The translations under genes were made by a program, and so were the position numbers. A stretch of 64,000 nucleotides of DNA from Trinickia acidisoli (GTDB taxonomy: Bacteria > Pseudomonadota > Gammaproteobacteria > Burkholderiales > Burkholderiaceae). Location of the stretch: NCBI RefSeq assembly GCF_017315725.1, contig NZ_JAFLRG010000002.1, positions 682,001 through 746,000 of the forward strand, written 5' to 3'. The notes beneath the pieces are model-generated. The model saw only the letters and a list, made by a program, of their open reading frames with translations, was not told the DNA's origin and searched no databases. The stretch's first letter is position 1. Each line of letters begins with the position of its first letter. Shown one piece after another: positions 18,748 to 27,544 of the stretch.

Positions 18748-18763
18748 CCGAGTTGGCCGCTAT

Positions 18764-19768
18764 CTAGGCAACCCACTCCGTCAGTACGGGCGTATCGAGC
18801 GCGGGTGCGCTCTCGCGTTCCTCGGGCGTACGCTTGCTGCAGATCGCATCGAGGCTTTGCCGCCCGCTCAGCAACGGGCAGCGGTCGAACACTTCAGCCA
18901 CCCAGTCGACGAATACGCGCACCTTCGGCGAAAGATGGCGGCTGTGCGGATAGACGGTCGAAATCGGCATCGGCAACGGCTTCCACTCAGGCAGCACTTC
19001 TTTGAGCGCGCCCGATCGCAGATGCGGCAACACCATGTACAACGGCCCTTGAATGAGACCGAAGCCCTCGATTGCGCAGGTCAGATAGGCATCCGCGTCG
19101 TTGACGGACACCGAGCCGGGCATTTTCACCTCGACTTCCTTGCCGTCGACGAGAAACGACCAATCGATGATGCGACCCGTTCGGCTCGAGAAGTAATTGA
19201 CGGCCTGATATTGGCTCAGTTCGTCGAGCGTGCGCGGCTCGCCCGCGCGCGCGAGGTAGTCGGGCGAGGCGCACGTGACGCCTTCGAACAATCCGATCCG
19301 GCGTGCGACGAGCGACGAATCCTGCAGCGCGCCGACGCGAATCACGCAATCGACGCCCTCTTGCAGTAGATCGACGGGCCGATCGGAGAACCCGAGCTGC
19401 AGGTCGATATCCGGATAGCGCGTGTGGAATTCGCAAAGCGCGGGAATGACGATCGTGCGGCCGATCGAGCCCGGCATGTCGACGCGCAATTTGCCGCTCG
19501 GCTTCTTGCTGCCGTTTTGCAGGCTGCTCTCCGTTTCGTCGACGTCTGCCAGAATGCGCACGCAGCGTTCATAATAGGCGGCGCCGTCCGGCGTCAGGCT
19601 CAAGCGCCGCGTCGTGCGGTGCATGAGCCGCACGCTGAGGTACGCCTCCAGATTTTGGATGATCGTCGTAACCGACGCACGCGGCAGATCGAGCGTTTCC
19701 GCAGCTTTCGTGAAGCTGTTCGTGTCGACCACACGTGTGAAGACTTGCATGGCCTGAAGGCGATCCAT
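18764..19768 (-). CDS. bpeT: LysR-type regulator of the efflux operon (CeoR/BpeT type)
   Basis: This 334-residue LysR regulator has a winged helix-turn-helix in the first 60 residues (F-T-R-V-V-D-T-N-S-F-T-K-A-A-E) and a type 2 periplasmic-binding-like effector domain behind it. I place the start at 19768, the third codon of the longer reading, because CGGAGA then sits at proper spacing. It is divergent from llpE and an RND pump operon, exactly the arrangement of ceoR-llpE-ceoAB-opcM in B. cenocepacia and bpeT-llpE-bpeEF-oprC in B. pseudomallei. The family activates the pump in response to salicylate-like or drug inducers. A LysR-type box at 19870-19892 is the likely target. Confidence 0.85.
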   Translation of the reverse strand: MDRLQAMQVFTRVVDTNSFTKAAETLDLPRASVTTIIQNLEAYLSVRLMHRTTRRLSLTPDGAAYYERCVRILADVDETESSLQNGSKKPSGKLRVDMPGSIGRTIVIPALCEFHTRYPDIDLQLGFSDRPVDLLQEGVDCVIRVGALQDSSLVARRIGLFEGVTCASPDYLARAGEPRTLDELSQYQAVNYFSSRTGRIIDWSFLVDGKEVEVKMPGSVSVNDADAYLTCAIEGFGLIQGPLYMVLPHLRSGALKEVLPEWKPLPMPISTVYPHSRHLSPKVRVFVDWVAEVFDRCPLLSGRQSLDAICSKRTPEERESAPALDTPVLTEWVA

Positions 19769-19869
19769 CTTCATTCTCCGATAATTGATTCACCGCCCTT
19801 GCGCGCCGGGGCTCCCGAGAGCGCTCCCAACTAATGGGATCAATTGTTCGGACGCAGTGAATTGTGTTG

Positions 19870-19892
19870 CCGGATTATAGGCATTTATCCGG
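19870..19892. promoter_or_regulatory. Putative LysR operator (T-N11-A with 6-bp arms)
   Basis: CCGGAT and ATCCGG flank exactly 11 bases, giving a symmetrical T-N11-A site, the LysR consensus. It lies between the divergent regulator and llpE. Its closeness to the ATG at 19911 suggests that llpE may start further downstream. Confidence 0.6.
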
Positions 19893-19910
19893 ATCTCTGC
19901 CGAACACACA

Positions 19911-20798
19911 ATGCGTGGCATCGTGAAACTGCTGCGCTTTGCGCGTTCGAACATGCGAGTTACGCATTCCCGTAGTCTCATGGCGGGATCGCCTTGGAGC
20001 GCTGAGCCGCTCGAAGTCAACGAGGCACAGATTGCAGGGTATGAAAGCAATATTCGGGTACGGCTTTATCGCCGGGCCAGTGTACGTTCATTGCCGGTCA
20101 TGCTTTATTTTCATGGCGGGGCATTCGTCGGTGGATCGCTCGACGATGCCGACTTCGCCGCTCGGCATTTTGCCGCGCATCTCCCGGTATTGGTCATATC
20201 CGTAGGTTATTCGCTCGCGCCCAAGCATCCGTTTCCGGCGGCCCTCGAAGACGCCTATCGCGCCGCACGCTGGGCCGAAGGCGCCGGCAAGGCGATCGGC
20301 GGCGACGGCAAGCGGCTGCTGGCGGCGGGGCATTGCGCGGGCGGACACGTCGCGAACGGGCTCGCGTTCATGGCGCGCGATCGTGGCGACGTCCGTATCG
20401 GCGCGGTCGCGCTGTTCAGCCCGATGCTCGATCCGAGCATGACGTGCCTGGCCGACGAGCGCGTCGTGGATTCGGACATCTCGCCGGGCCAGTGCCTCGC
20501 GAGTTATCGCGCGTACCTGCCGAAGGCTTCGCAGCGCATGCATCCGTACGCGGCACCGCTCGAATCGGCGCGGCTTGCGGGGTTGCCGCCCGCGTTCATC
20601 GCGACGGCGCGCAACGACGTCCTGCACGTCGAAGCGGAAACCTATGCCTCGCGGCTGATCTGCGCGGGCGTGCCGACGCAGGTCATGCGCTATTCCAATG
20701 CGACGCACGAGCGAATCGCGTACGATCCGCTCGCTTTGCAGGACGCCGTGCGGTTTTTCGAGTGTCACCTCGACCCGCGCGCTGTCACAGTCGGTTGA
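19911..20798 (+). CDS. llpE: LlpE-type alpha/beta hydrolase of the efflux operon
   Basis: A protein of 295 residues from the first ATG, in the hormone-sensitive-lipase family: H68-G-G oxyanion motif, catalytic aspartate in A-R-N-D-V-L and histidine in N-A-T-H-E. The nucleophile elbow, normally G-D-S-A-G-G, reads G140-H-C-A-G-G, so cysteine 142 replaces the serine. Position between the LysR regulator and the RND genes identifies it as llpE, known from ceo and bpeEF operons as a lipase-like gene not needed for efflux. No ribosome binding site precedes 19911, and the LysR box is only 19 bp away, so ATG 19953 or 19980 may be the true start. Confidence 0.82.
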   Translation: MRGIVKLLRFARSNMRVTHSRSLMAGSPWSAEPLEVNEAQIAGYESNIRVRLYRRASVRSLPVMLYFHGGAFVGGSLDDADFAARHFAAHLPVLVISVGYSLAPKHPFPAALEDAYRAARWAEGAGKAIGGDGKRLLAAGHCAGGHVANGLAFMARDRGDVRIGAVALFSPMLDPSMTCLADERVVDSDISPGQCLASYRAYLPKASQRMHPYAAPLESARLAGLPPAFIATARNDVLHVEAETYASRLICAGVPTQVMRYSNATHERIAYDPLALQDAVRFFECHLDPRAVTVG

Positions 20799-20849
20799 TC
20801 TCGAACGTCATACAACAAGTCATATAAGTCACACACCGGAGCCTCGACA

Positions 20850-22076
20850 ATGTCCAAGAAACCTCTTTCCCGTACTCGCATCGCCTATGCGGTCCTTGCC
20901 GTAGTGGTGGTTGCCGGCATCGGCGCGTTCAGCGCGATTCGCGTGGATGCGAGCGCGCCTGCGCAAGCGGCACCGATGGCACCCGAGGTCGACGTGGCTA
21001 CGGTGCTGAACAAAACCGTCACCGATTGGCAAACCTACTCGGGCCGGCTCGAGGCCGTCGACAAAGTGGAGATTCGTCCGCAAGTGTCGGGCACGATCGT
21101 GGCGGTCGACTTCAAGGACGGCTCGCTCGTCAAGAAGGGGCAGACGCTGTTCGTCATCGATCAGCGTCCGTATGCGGCCGAAGTCGATCGCGCCAAAGCG
21201 CAGCTTGCCTCGGCTCAGGCGCGCGACAGCTACGCGCAAACCGACTGGCAGCGCGCGCAGCGCCTGATGGCCGACAACGCGATCGCCAAGCGCGATTACG
21301 ACGAGAAGCAAAACACCGCGCTGCAATCGGCCGCGGACGTGAAAGCGGCACAGGCCGCGCTCGAGACGGCGCAGATCAATCTCGGCTACACGACGATCGT
21401 CGCACCCGTCGCCGGCCGTGTTTCCCGCGCTGAGATCACAGTGGGCAACGTCGTCTCGTCGGGCGCGAATGCAGCGCCGTTGACGACGCTCGTCTCGGTG
21501 TCGCCGATCTACGCGTCGTTCGACGTCGACGAGCAAACGTACCTGCAGTACATCGGGCGCGCTCGCAACGGCACGAACGTGCCGGTGGACCTCGGGCTTG
21601 CAAACGAGACGGGCTACTCGCGCAAAGGCTCGATCGCGTCGATCGACAATCGGCTCGATACGTCGTCGGGCACGATTCGCGTGCGTGCGCGCTTCGACAA
21701 TGCGGACGGCACGCTCGTGCCGGGTCTGTACGCGCGCGTCAAGGTGGGCGGCGGCGAACCGCACGCGGCGCTCTTGATCGACGAAGCCGCGATCGGCACC
21801 GATCAAGACAAGAAGTTCGTGCTCGCCGTCGACGCGCAAGGCCGCGTGGCATACCGCGAAGTGAAGCTCGGCAGCGAGCACGGCAATTTGCGCGTCATCA
21901 CGGCGGGCCTGAGCGCCACCGACCGCATCGTCGTCAACGGCGTTCAGCGTGTGCGTCCGGGCCAGACGATACGGCCGCACATGGTGCCGATGACCGACGA
22001 TCCGATGGGCGGTAGCGACGGCAGCGCGAGCGCCGATGCGGGCCAAGCTGGCGCTGGCCAATCGAAGAATTCCTGA
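20850..22076 (+). CDS. bpeE: RND efflux periplasmic adaptor (CeoA/BpeE)
   Basis: This 408-residue membrane fusion protein links the inner-membrane pump to the outer-membrane channel. An N-terminal membrane anchor (about residues 11-30) has no lipobox. Then come the biotinyl-lipoyl half motifs around residue 75 (V-S-G-T-I-V-A-V-D-F-K-D-G) and 180, the alpha-hairpin at about 100-170 and beta-barrel domains. GGAG lies 7 bases before the ATG. It is the first structural gene of the pump operon, 51 bp after llpE and 17 bp before the pump gene. In relatives this system exports chloramphenicol, trimethoprim and fluoroquinolones. Confidence 0.9.
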   Translation: MSKKPLSRTRIAYAVLAVVVVAGIGAFSAIRVDASAPAQAAPMAPEVDVATVLNKTVTDWQTYSGRLEAVDKVEIRPQVSGTIVAVDFKDGSLVKKGQTLFVIDQRPYAAEVDRAKAQLASAQARDSYAQTDWQRAQRLMADNAIAKRDYDEKQNTALQSAADVKAAQAALETAQINLGYTTIVAPVAGRVSRAEITVGNVVSSGANAAPLTTLVSVSPIYASFDVDEQTYLQYIGRARNGTNVPVDLGLANETGYSRKGSIASIDNRLDTSSGTIRVRARFDNADGTLVPGLYARVKVGGGEPHAALLIDEAAIGTDQDKKFVLAVDAQGRVAYREVKLGSEHGNLRVITAGLSATDRIVVNGVQRVRPGQTIRPHMVPMTDDPMGGSDGSASADAGQAGAGQSKNS

Positions 22077-22093
22077 GACACTCAGAACGCGAC

Positions 22094-25000
22094 ATGAACA
22101 TTTCAAAGTTTTTTATCGACCGACCTATCTTTGCGGGGGTACTGTCGGTCTTGATCCTGCTGGCCGGCGTGATCTCGCTGTTCCAGTTGCCGATCTCCGA
22201 GTACCCCGAGGTCGTCCCGCCGTCGGTCATCGTTCATGCCCAGTATCCGGGCGCGAACCCGAAGGTGATTGCGGAGACCGTGGCCTCGCCGCTCGAAGAG
22301 CAGATCAACGGCGTCGAGAACATGCTCTACATGCAGGCGCAAGCGAACAGCGACGGCAACTTGACGCTGACCGTCACGTTCAAGCTCGGCACCGATCCGG
22401 ACAAGGCGCAGCAGCTCGTGCAGAACCGCGTCTCGCAAGCATTGCCACGTTTGCCCGACGACGTGCAGCGGCTCGGCGTGACGACGATCAAGAGCTCGCC
22501 CACGCTGACGATGGTCGTGCACTTGATCTCGCCCGATAACCGCTACGACATGACGTATCTGCGCAACTACGCGCTGCTCAACGTCAAGGATCGGCTCGAG
22601 CGGATCTCGGGTGTCGGCGAAGTCCAGCTCTGGGGCGCCGGCGATTACGCGATGCGAATCTGGCTCGATCCGAACAAGCTGGCCGAGCGCAATCTGACCG
22701 CGAGCGACGTCGTCAATGCGATTCGCGAGCAGAACGTGCAAGTGGCGGCGGGCGTGATCGGCGGGTCGCCGTCGGTGCCGGGCGTGCCGCTGCAGTTGTC
22801 GGTCAATGCGCGCGGCCGCTTGCAAACCTCGGAGCAGTTCGGTGCGATCGTGGTCAAGACCACGCCCGACGGCGGTGTGACGTATCTGCGCGACGTCGCG
22901 CGCGTCGAACTGGCCGCCTCCGAGTACGGCTTGCGCTCGCTGCTCGACAACAAATCGGCCGTCGCGCTCGGTATCAACCAACAACCCGGCGCGAACTCGC
23001 TCGCGATTTCCGATCAGGTTCGCCAGGACATGGCCGAGCTGAAGAAGGACTTCCCGGCCGGTGTCGATTACAGCATCGTCTATGACCCGACGCAGTTCGT
23101 GCGTTCGAGTATCGAGGCCGTGATCCATACGTTGCTCGAAGCGATCTCGCTCGTCGTCATCGTCGTGATCGTGTTCTTGCAAACGTGGCGCGCGTCGATC
23201 ATTCCGCTCGTGGCGGTGCCCGTGTCGATCGTGGGGACGTTTTCGCTGCTGCTCGCGTTCGGCTTTTCGATCAATGCGTTGTCGCTGTTCGGGATGGTGC
23301 TCGCGATCGGGATCGTCGTCGACGATGCGATCGTCGTCGTCGAAAACGTGGAGCGCAACATCTCGTCGGGCTTGAGTGCGAGAGCGGCCACTTATCGAGC
23401 GATGCGCGAGGTGAGCGGGCCAATTATCGCGATTGCGCTGACGCTCGTCGCCGTGTTCGTGCCGCTCGCCTTCATGAGCGGGTTGACGGGCCAGTTCTAT
23501 AAACAGTTCGCGATGACGATCGCGATCTCGACGGTGATCTCGGCGTTCAACTCGCTGACGTTGTCGCCGGCGCTTTGCTCGATCTTGTTGCGCGGACACG
23601 ATGCGCCGAAAGATTGGCTCACGCGTGCGATGGACCGTGTTTTCGGCGGCTTCTTCCGGCAATTCAACAAGGTATTCAAGCGCGGCTCGCAATCGTACAG
23701 CCGTGGCGTGACGAGCGTGCTCGGTCGCAAGTCGCTCATGCTCGGCGTCTATGCGGTGTTGCTCGGTGCGACGGTGTTGATCACGCACGTCGTGCCGGGT
23801 GGCTTCGTGCCCGCGCAGGACAAGGAGTATCTGATCGCATTCGCGCAATTGCCGAACGGCGCAACGCTCGATCGCACCGAGGGCGTCATCCGCGAAATGG
23901 GCGATACCGCGTTGAAGCAGCCGGGCGTCGAGCACGCCGTCGCGTTCCCCGGTTTGTCGGTGAACGGCTTCACGAATAGTTCGAGCGCCGGCATTGTGTT
24001 CGTCACGCTCAAGCCGTTCAAGGACCGCGGCTCGAAAGCATTGTCGGCCGGTGCGATCGCGGGGGCGCTGAATCAGCAATATGCGGGGATCAAGGGGGCG
24101 TTCGTCGCCGTGTTCCCGCCGCCGCCGGTGCTCGGCCTGGGTACGTTGGGCGGCTTCAAGCTGCAACTCGAGGATCGCGGCGCGCTCGGCTACGCGCAAC
24201 TCGACGAAGCGACGCAGGCGTTCATCAAGCGCGCACAGCAAGCACCCGAACTGGGTCCGCTCTTCACGAGCTATCAGATCAACGTGCCGCAATTGAACGT
24301 CGATCTCGACCGCGTGAAGGCGAAGCAGCTCGGCGTATCGGTGACCGACGTCTTCGATACGATGCAGATCTATCTCGGCTCGCTGTACGTGAACGACTTC
24401 AACCGTTTCGGTCGCGTATATCAAGTGCGCGTGCAGGCCGATGCACCGTTCCGCGCGCATCCGGACGACATCTTGCAGTTGAAGACGCGTAACGCCTCCG
24501 GCGAGATGGTGCCGCTTTCGTCGCTCGTGAAGGTGACGCCGACGTTCGGTCCTGAAATGGTCGTACGCTACAACGGCTATACGGCGGCCGACATCAACGG
24601 CGGTCCCGCGCCGGGCTACTCGTCGGGCCAAGCGCAGTCGGCAATCGAGCGCATCGCGAAGGAAGTCCTGCCGCGCGGCGTGAAGTTCGAATGGACGGAT
24701 TTGACCTATCAGCAGGTGTTGGCCGGCAATTCCGCGATCTGGGTGTTCCCGATCAGCGTGCTGCTCGTGTTCCTCGTGCTGGCCGCGCTCTATGAGAGCT
24801 TGACGTTGCCGCTCGCTGTCATCTTGATCGTGCCGATGAGCATGTTGTCCGCGTTGACGGGCGTGTGGTTGCTGCGAGGCGACAACAACATCTTCACGCA
24901 GATCGGCTTGATGGTGCTCGTGGGGCTGGCGTCGAAGAACGCGATTCTGATCGTCGAATTCGCACGCGAACTCGAACACGACGGCCGCACGCCGATTGCC

Positions 25001-25288
25001 GCGGCGATCGAGGCGAGCCGGCTGCGGCTGCGCCCGATCTTGATGACGTCGATCGCGTTCATCATGGGTGTCGTACCGCTCGTGCTGTCGACGGGTGCCG
25101 GCTCCGAGATGCGCCATGCGATGGGTATCGCGGTGTTCTTCGGGATGCTGGGCGTGACGCTGTTCGGCCTCATGCTGACGCCGGTCTTCTATGTGGTGCT
25201 GCGCACGCTGGCGGGCGGCAAGATCCACGTGGCGGGCAAGGACTCGAACAAGGAATCGGACCTCGAACCCGAGTTGACGGACGCTTGA
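22094..25288 (+). CDS. bpeF: RND multidrug efflux pump (CeoB/BpeF)
   Basis: The 1,064-residue pump has the HAE1-RND layout: a first helix at 10-30 (F-I-D-R-P-I-F-A-G-V-L-S-V), two large periplasmic loops and twelve membrane helices. The proton-relay aspartates of helix 4 are visible as D410-D411 in G-I-V-V-D-D-A-I, matching the paired aspartates of AcrB. Length and the periplasmic G-F-V-P-A-Q-D-K-E-Y segment fit the family. Proton-driven export of drugs from the inner membrane and periplasm is the expected role, with the adaptor upstream and the channel 20 bp downstream. Confidence 0.93.
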   Translation: MNISKFFIDRPIFAGVLSVLILLAGVISLFQLPISEYPEVVPPSVIVHAQYPGANPKVIAETVASPLEEQINGVENMLYMQAQANSDGNLTLTVTFKLGTDPDKAQQLVQNRVSQALPRLPDDVQRLGVTTIKSSPTLTMVVHLISPDNRYDMTYLRNYALLNVKDRLERISGVGEVQLWGAGDYAMRIWLDPNKLAERNLTASDVVNAIREQNVQVAAGVIGGSPSVPGVPLQLSVNARGRLQTSEQFGAIVVKTTPDGGVTYLRDVARVELAASEYGLRSLLDNKSAVALGINQQPGANSLAISDQVRQDMAELKKDFPAGVDYSIVYDPTQFVRSSIEAVIHTLLEAISLVVIVVIVFLQTWRASIIPLVAVPVSIVGTFSLLLAFGFSINALSLFGMVLAIGIVVDDAIVVVENVERNISSGLSARAATYRAMREVSGPIIAIALTLVAVFVPLAFMSGLTGQFYKQFAMTIAISTVISAFNSLTLSPALCSILLRGHDAPKDWLTRAMDRVFGGFFRQFNKVFKRGSQSYSRGVTSVLGRKSLMLGVYAVLLGATVLITHVVPGGFVPAQDKEYLIAFAQLPNGATLDRTEGVIREMGDTALKQPGVEHAVAFPGLSVNGFTNSSSAGIVFVTLKPFKDRGSKALSAGAIAGALNQQYAGIKGAFVAVFPPPPVLGLGTLGGFKLQLEDRGALGYAQLDEATQAFIKRAQQAPELGPLFTSYQINVPQLNVDLDRVKAKQLGVSVTDVFDTMQIYLGSLYVNDFNRFGRVYQVRVQADAPFRAHPDDILQLKTRNASGEMVPLSSLVKVTPTFGPEMVVRYNGYTAADINGGPAPGYSSGQAQSAIERIAKEVLPRGVKFEWTDLTYQQVLAGNSAIWVFPISVLLVFLVLAALYESLTLPLAVILIVPMSMLSALTGVWLLRGDNNIFTQIGLMVLVGLASKNAILIVEFARELEHDGRTPIAAAIEASRLRLRPILMTSIAFIMGVVPLVLSTGAGSEMRHAMGIAVFFGMLGVTLFGLMLTPVFYVVLRTLAGGKIHVAGKDSNKESDLEPELTDA

Positions 25289-25308
25289 GGCCCAGGAGAA
25301 ACATAACG

Positions 25309-26856
25309 ATGAAACGGTTTGATTCGGTTACCGGCGCTCCGCGCCTGGTACAGCGCGCGTTGGCGGGCGTGTTCTTGATGACGCTCGTCGCCGCTTGCTC
25401 GGTCGGGCCCACCTATAAGCGGCCCGACGTCGATACGCCTGCTGCGTTCAAGGAAGCGCTGCTGCCGGCTCAAGAGGCGGGTACGTGGAAGAACGCTCAG
25501 CCCTCGGAAGCGCTCGAGCGTGGTCAATGGTGGACGATCTTCGATGACGCGACGCTGAACAAGCTCGAAGACGAAGCGCTTTCGGCGAACCAAGACTTGA
25601 AGGCGGCTGCCGCACGCGTGCGCGAAGCGCGCGCCGGGCTCAATGCCGCGCGCTCGGCTTGGCTCCCTGAACTCGATGCCGGTTTCGGCCCGACGCGCGA
25701 ACGCGTTTCGCCCGCGTCGCAGATGCTGCCGGAAAACGCGTACTTGCCGCCGATGACGCTCTGGCGCGCGCAGGCGACTGCGTCGTACGAAGCCCCGTTG
25801 TTCGGCCGCGTGAGCGACAACGTCGCCGCCGTGCGTGCCGACTCGCAGCAGAGCGAGGCGCTGTTCCGCTCGGTGCAGCTTGCATTGCAGGCCGATGTCG
25901 CATCGAATTACTTCTCGCTGCGCGAACTCGATACGGAGCAGGATTTGTATCGACGCACCGTGACGTCGCGTGAAGAAGGGCTCAAGCTCGTCAAGCATCG
26001 CTACGACGCGGGCGAAGTCAGCGAACTCGATCTTCAGCAAGCGACCAATTCGCTCGCGACCGCACGAGCGGAAGCCGCAGGCGTCGAGCGTCAGCGTGCG
26101 TCGGCCGAACATGCGCTTGCCGTGCTGCTCGGCAAGCCGCCGGCCGAGTTCTCGTTCCCGCAACAGCCGCTCGTGCCGGTGTTGGCACGCGTGCCGGTGG
26201 GATTGCCTTCCGCGCTGCTCGAACGGCGTCCCGACATCTCGGCTGCCGAGCGCGCGATGGCCGCGGCGAACGCACGCGTCGGCCTCGCGAAATCGGCGTT
26301 TTTCCCGCAGCTCGATATCACGGGCGCATTCGGGTATGAGTCGGCGGGCTTGAGTCAGCTATTCGAATGGTCGAGCCGCACGTTCCTGCTCGGGCCGTTC
26401 GCGGGCACGGCGCTGACGCTGCCGATCTTCGACGCCGGCCGCCGCAAGGCGGAATTGGCGCAGGCGAGGGCGCAATACGACGAGCAGGTGGCGAACTATC
26501 GCTCGAAAGTGCTGACCGCATTCCGCGAGGTGGAGGATAGTCTCTCCGATCTGCGGTTGCTCGACGACCAGATCCGTGCGCAAAACGATGCGGTCAATGC
26601 GGCCGCGCGAGCCGAGCATCTGTCGGAAGCGCAGTATCGCGAAGGCGAGATCAATTATCTCGACGTGCTCGATAGTGAGCGCACGGTGCTGCAGGCGCAA
26701 CGTCAGGCGAGCCAGTTGGCCGGATCGCAGGCCGTGGCGACCGTGAGCCTCATTCGCGCGTTGGGCGGCGGCTGGGGCGGCATGAAATCGAGCGATGCGA
26801 GTAAGACGAGCGATAAGAGCGATAAGAGCAATACGCAGCAAGTCGCCAAGCAGTGA
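25309..26856 (+). CDS. oprC: Outer-membrane efflux lipoprotein (OpcM/OprC)
   Basis: This 515-residue TolC-like channel is of the NodT family. The ATG at 25309 is preceded by CAGGAGAAA. The signal peptide ends in a lipobox (L-V-A-A-C30), so the protein should be lipid-anchored in the outer membrane. The body holds the two repeated OEP domains with long coiled helices, and begins with the family signature V-G-P-T-Y-K-R-P after the cysteine. The C-terminal 20 residues are an unusual Ser-Lys-Asp-rich tail. It completes the three-part pump. Confidence 0.92.
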   Translation: MKRFDSVTGAPRLVQRALAGVFLMTLVAACSVGPTYKRPDVDTPAAFKEALLPAQEAGTWKNAQPSEALERGQWWTIFDDATLNKLEDEALSANQDLKAAAARVREARAGLNAARSAWLPELDAGFGPTRERVSPASQMLPENAYLPPMTLWRAQATASYEAPLFGRVSDNVAAVRADSQQSEALFRSVQLALQADVASNYFSLRELDTEQDLYRRTVTSREEGLKLVKHRYDAGEVSELDLQQATNSLATARAEAAGVERQRASAEHALAVLLGKPPAEFSFPQQPLVPVLARVPVGLPSALLERRPDISAAERAMAAANARVGLAKSAFFPQLDITGAFGYESAGLSQLFEWSSRTFLLGPFAGTALTLPIFDAGRRKAELAQARAQYDEQVANYRSKVLTAFREVEDSLSDLRLLDDQIRAQNDAVNAAARAEHLSEAQYREGEINYLDVLDSERTVLQAQRQASQLAGSQAVATVSLIRALGGGWGGMKSSDASKTSDKSDKSNTQQVAKQ

Positions 26857-26861
26857 CGCAG

Positions 26862-26893
26862 CGCGCCGCTCCCGCTCGCGCGGGGGCGGCGCG
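26862..26893 (+). terminator. Hairpin ending the efflux operon
   Basis: A 14-bp stem (left arm 26862-26875, right arm 26880-26893, one G-T pair) is closed by a TCGC tetraloop 5 bp after the oprC stop. It has no clear T tract, but position and strength suggest an operon end. Confidence 0.6.
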
Positions 26894-26987
26894 TCTTGGA
26901 TCGACAAGGCATGCGACGCGTATGCGCGCGTGCGATCAATGCTCTGCCTGTGCGCGGTGCGCGCACGAAGGATGAGAGGTAGAAGAG

Positions 26988-27401
26988 ATGAATTCGACGG
27001 TCGCCGTGGATGACATCCTGCAACGCGCAAGCTTCGAGCAACGCGCAAGCTTCGAGCAATTCATGAGTTCGCTGCATGATCCTGCTTTCGCCGCACCGAT
27101 CGTTTCGGCACGGCGTTTCTCGGAAGCGCTGCACATCGACATGCAAACGCTGGCCAGGCAGGCCGGCGTGCATCGCAATACGCTGAGCCGCACGCCTGCA
27201 TCCGAGAGCGTGCAGCGCTTTCTGCGCGAGGCGTTGCGCGTGATTCGCGCGGCCACCGATGTGCACGGCTGTGTGAAGCAAGCATTGTTTTGGTATCGCA
27301 ACGAACCGCTCTCGGAATTCGCGTACAAGACGGCGGAACAGCTCGTGTCGGGCGGGCGGACTGAGGAGGTGCTGCGTTATATCGTGGCATCTGATGAGTG
27401 A
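26988..27401 (+). CDS. DUF2384 (MbcA/ParS/Xre) antitoxin-like protein, orphan
   Basis: A 137-residue protein. The middle has a helix-turn-helix (M-Q-T-L-A-R-Q-A-G-V-H-R-N-T-L) and the C-terminal third is the DUF2384 toxin-binding domain (A-L-F-W-Y-R-N-E-P-L, then a G-G-R-T-E-E-V segment). In known systems this partner neutralises a RES or similar NAD-consuming toxin encoded next door. Here no toxin gene follows; 143 bp later a gene on the opposite strand ends. An 18-bp duplication near the N-terminus (27025-27060) doubles the peptide R-A-S-F-E-Q. GAGAGGTAGAAGAG precedes the ATG. It may be a solitary regulator or the remnant of a pair. Confidence 0.75.
   Translation: MNSTVAVDDILQRASFEQRASFEQFMSSLHDPAFAAPIVSARRFSEALHIDMQTLARQAGVHRNTLSRTPASESVQRFLREALRVIRAATDVHGCVKQALFWYRNEPLSEFAYKTAEQLVSGGRTEEVLRYIVASDE
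27025..27060. repeat. 18-bp direct duplication inside the DUF2384 gene
   Basis: Two adjacent copies of CGCGCAAGCTTCGAGCAA keep the reading frame and duplicate six residues in the N-terminal part of the protein. Confidence 0.85.
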
Positions 27402-27544
27402 TTTGCACCATCAAGTGCATGAATTCCCGCGCGCAGCAGGACGCGGGCGAGGCGAATAGCTCGCGATAGCCGATGGAACGGGGCTCTTGTGGAGCGTTGA
27501 GTGTCGAGCAAGCGCAGCCAAGAAGATGAGCAAGACGGGGCGCG

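Noticed and set aside
22103..25228. 1,041-codon minus-strand frame opposite the RND pump
   Set aside because: Composition dominated by Arg, His, Asp and Gln, typical of an antisense frame; the pump strand is unambiguous.
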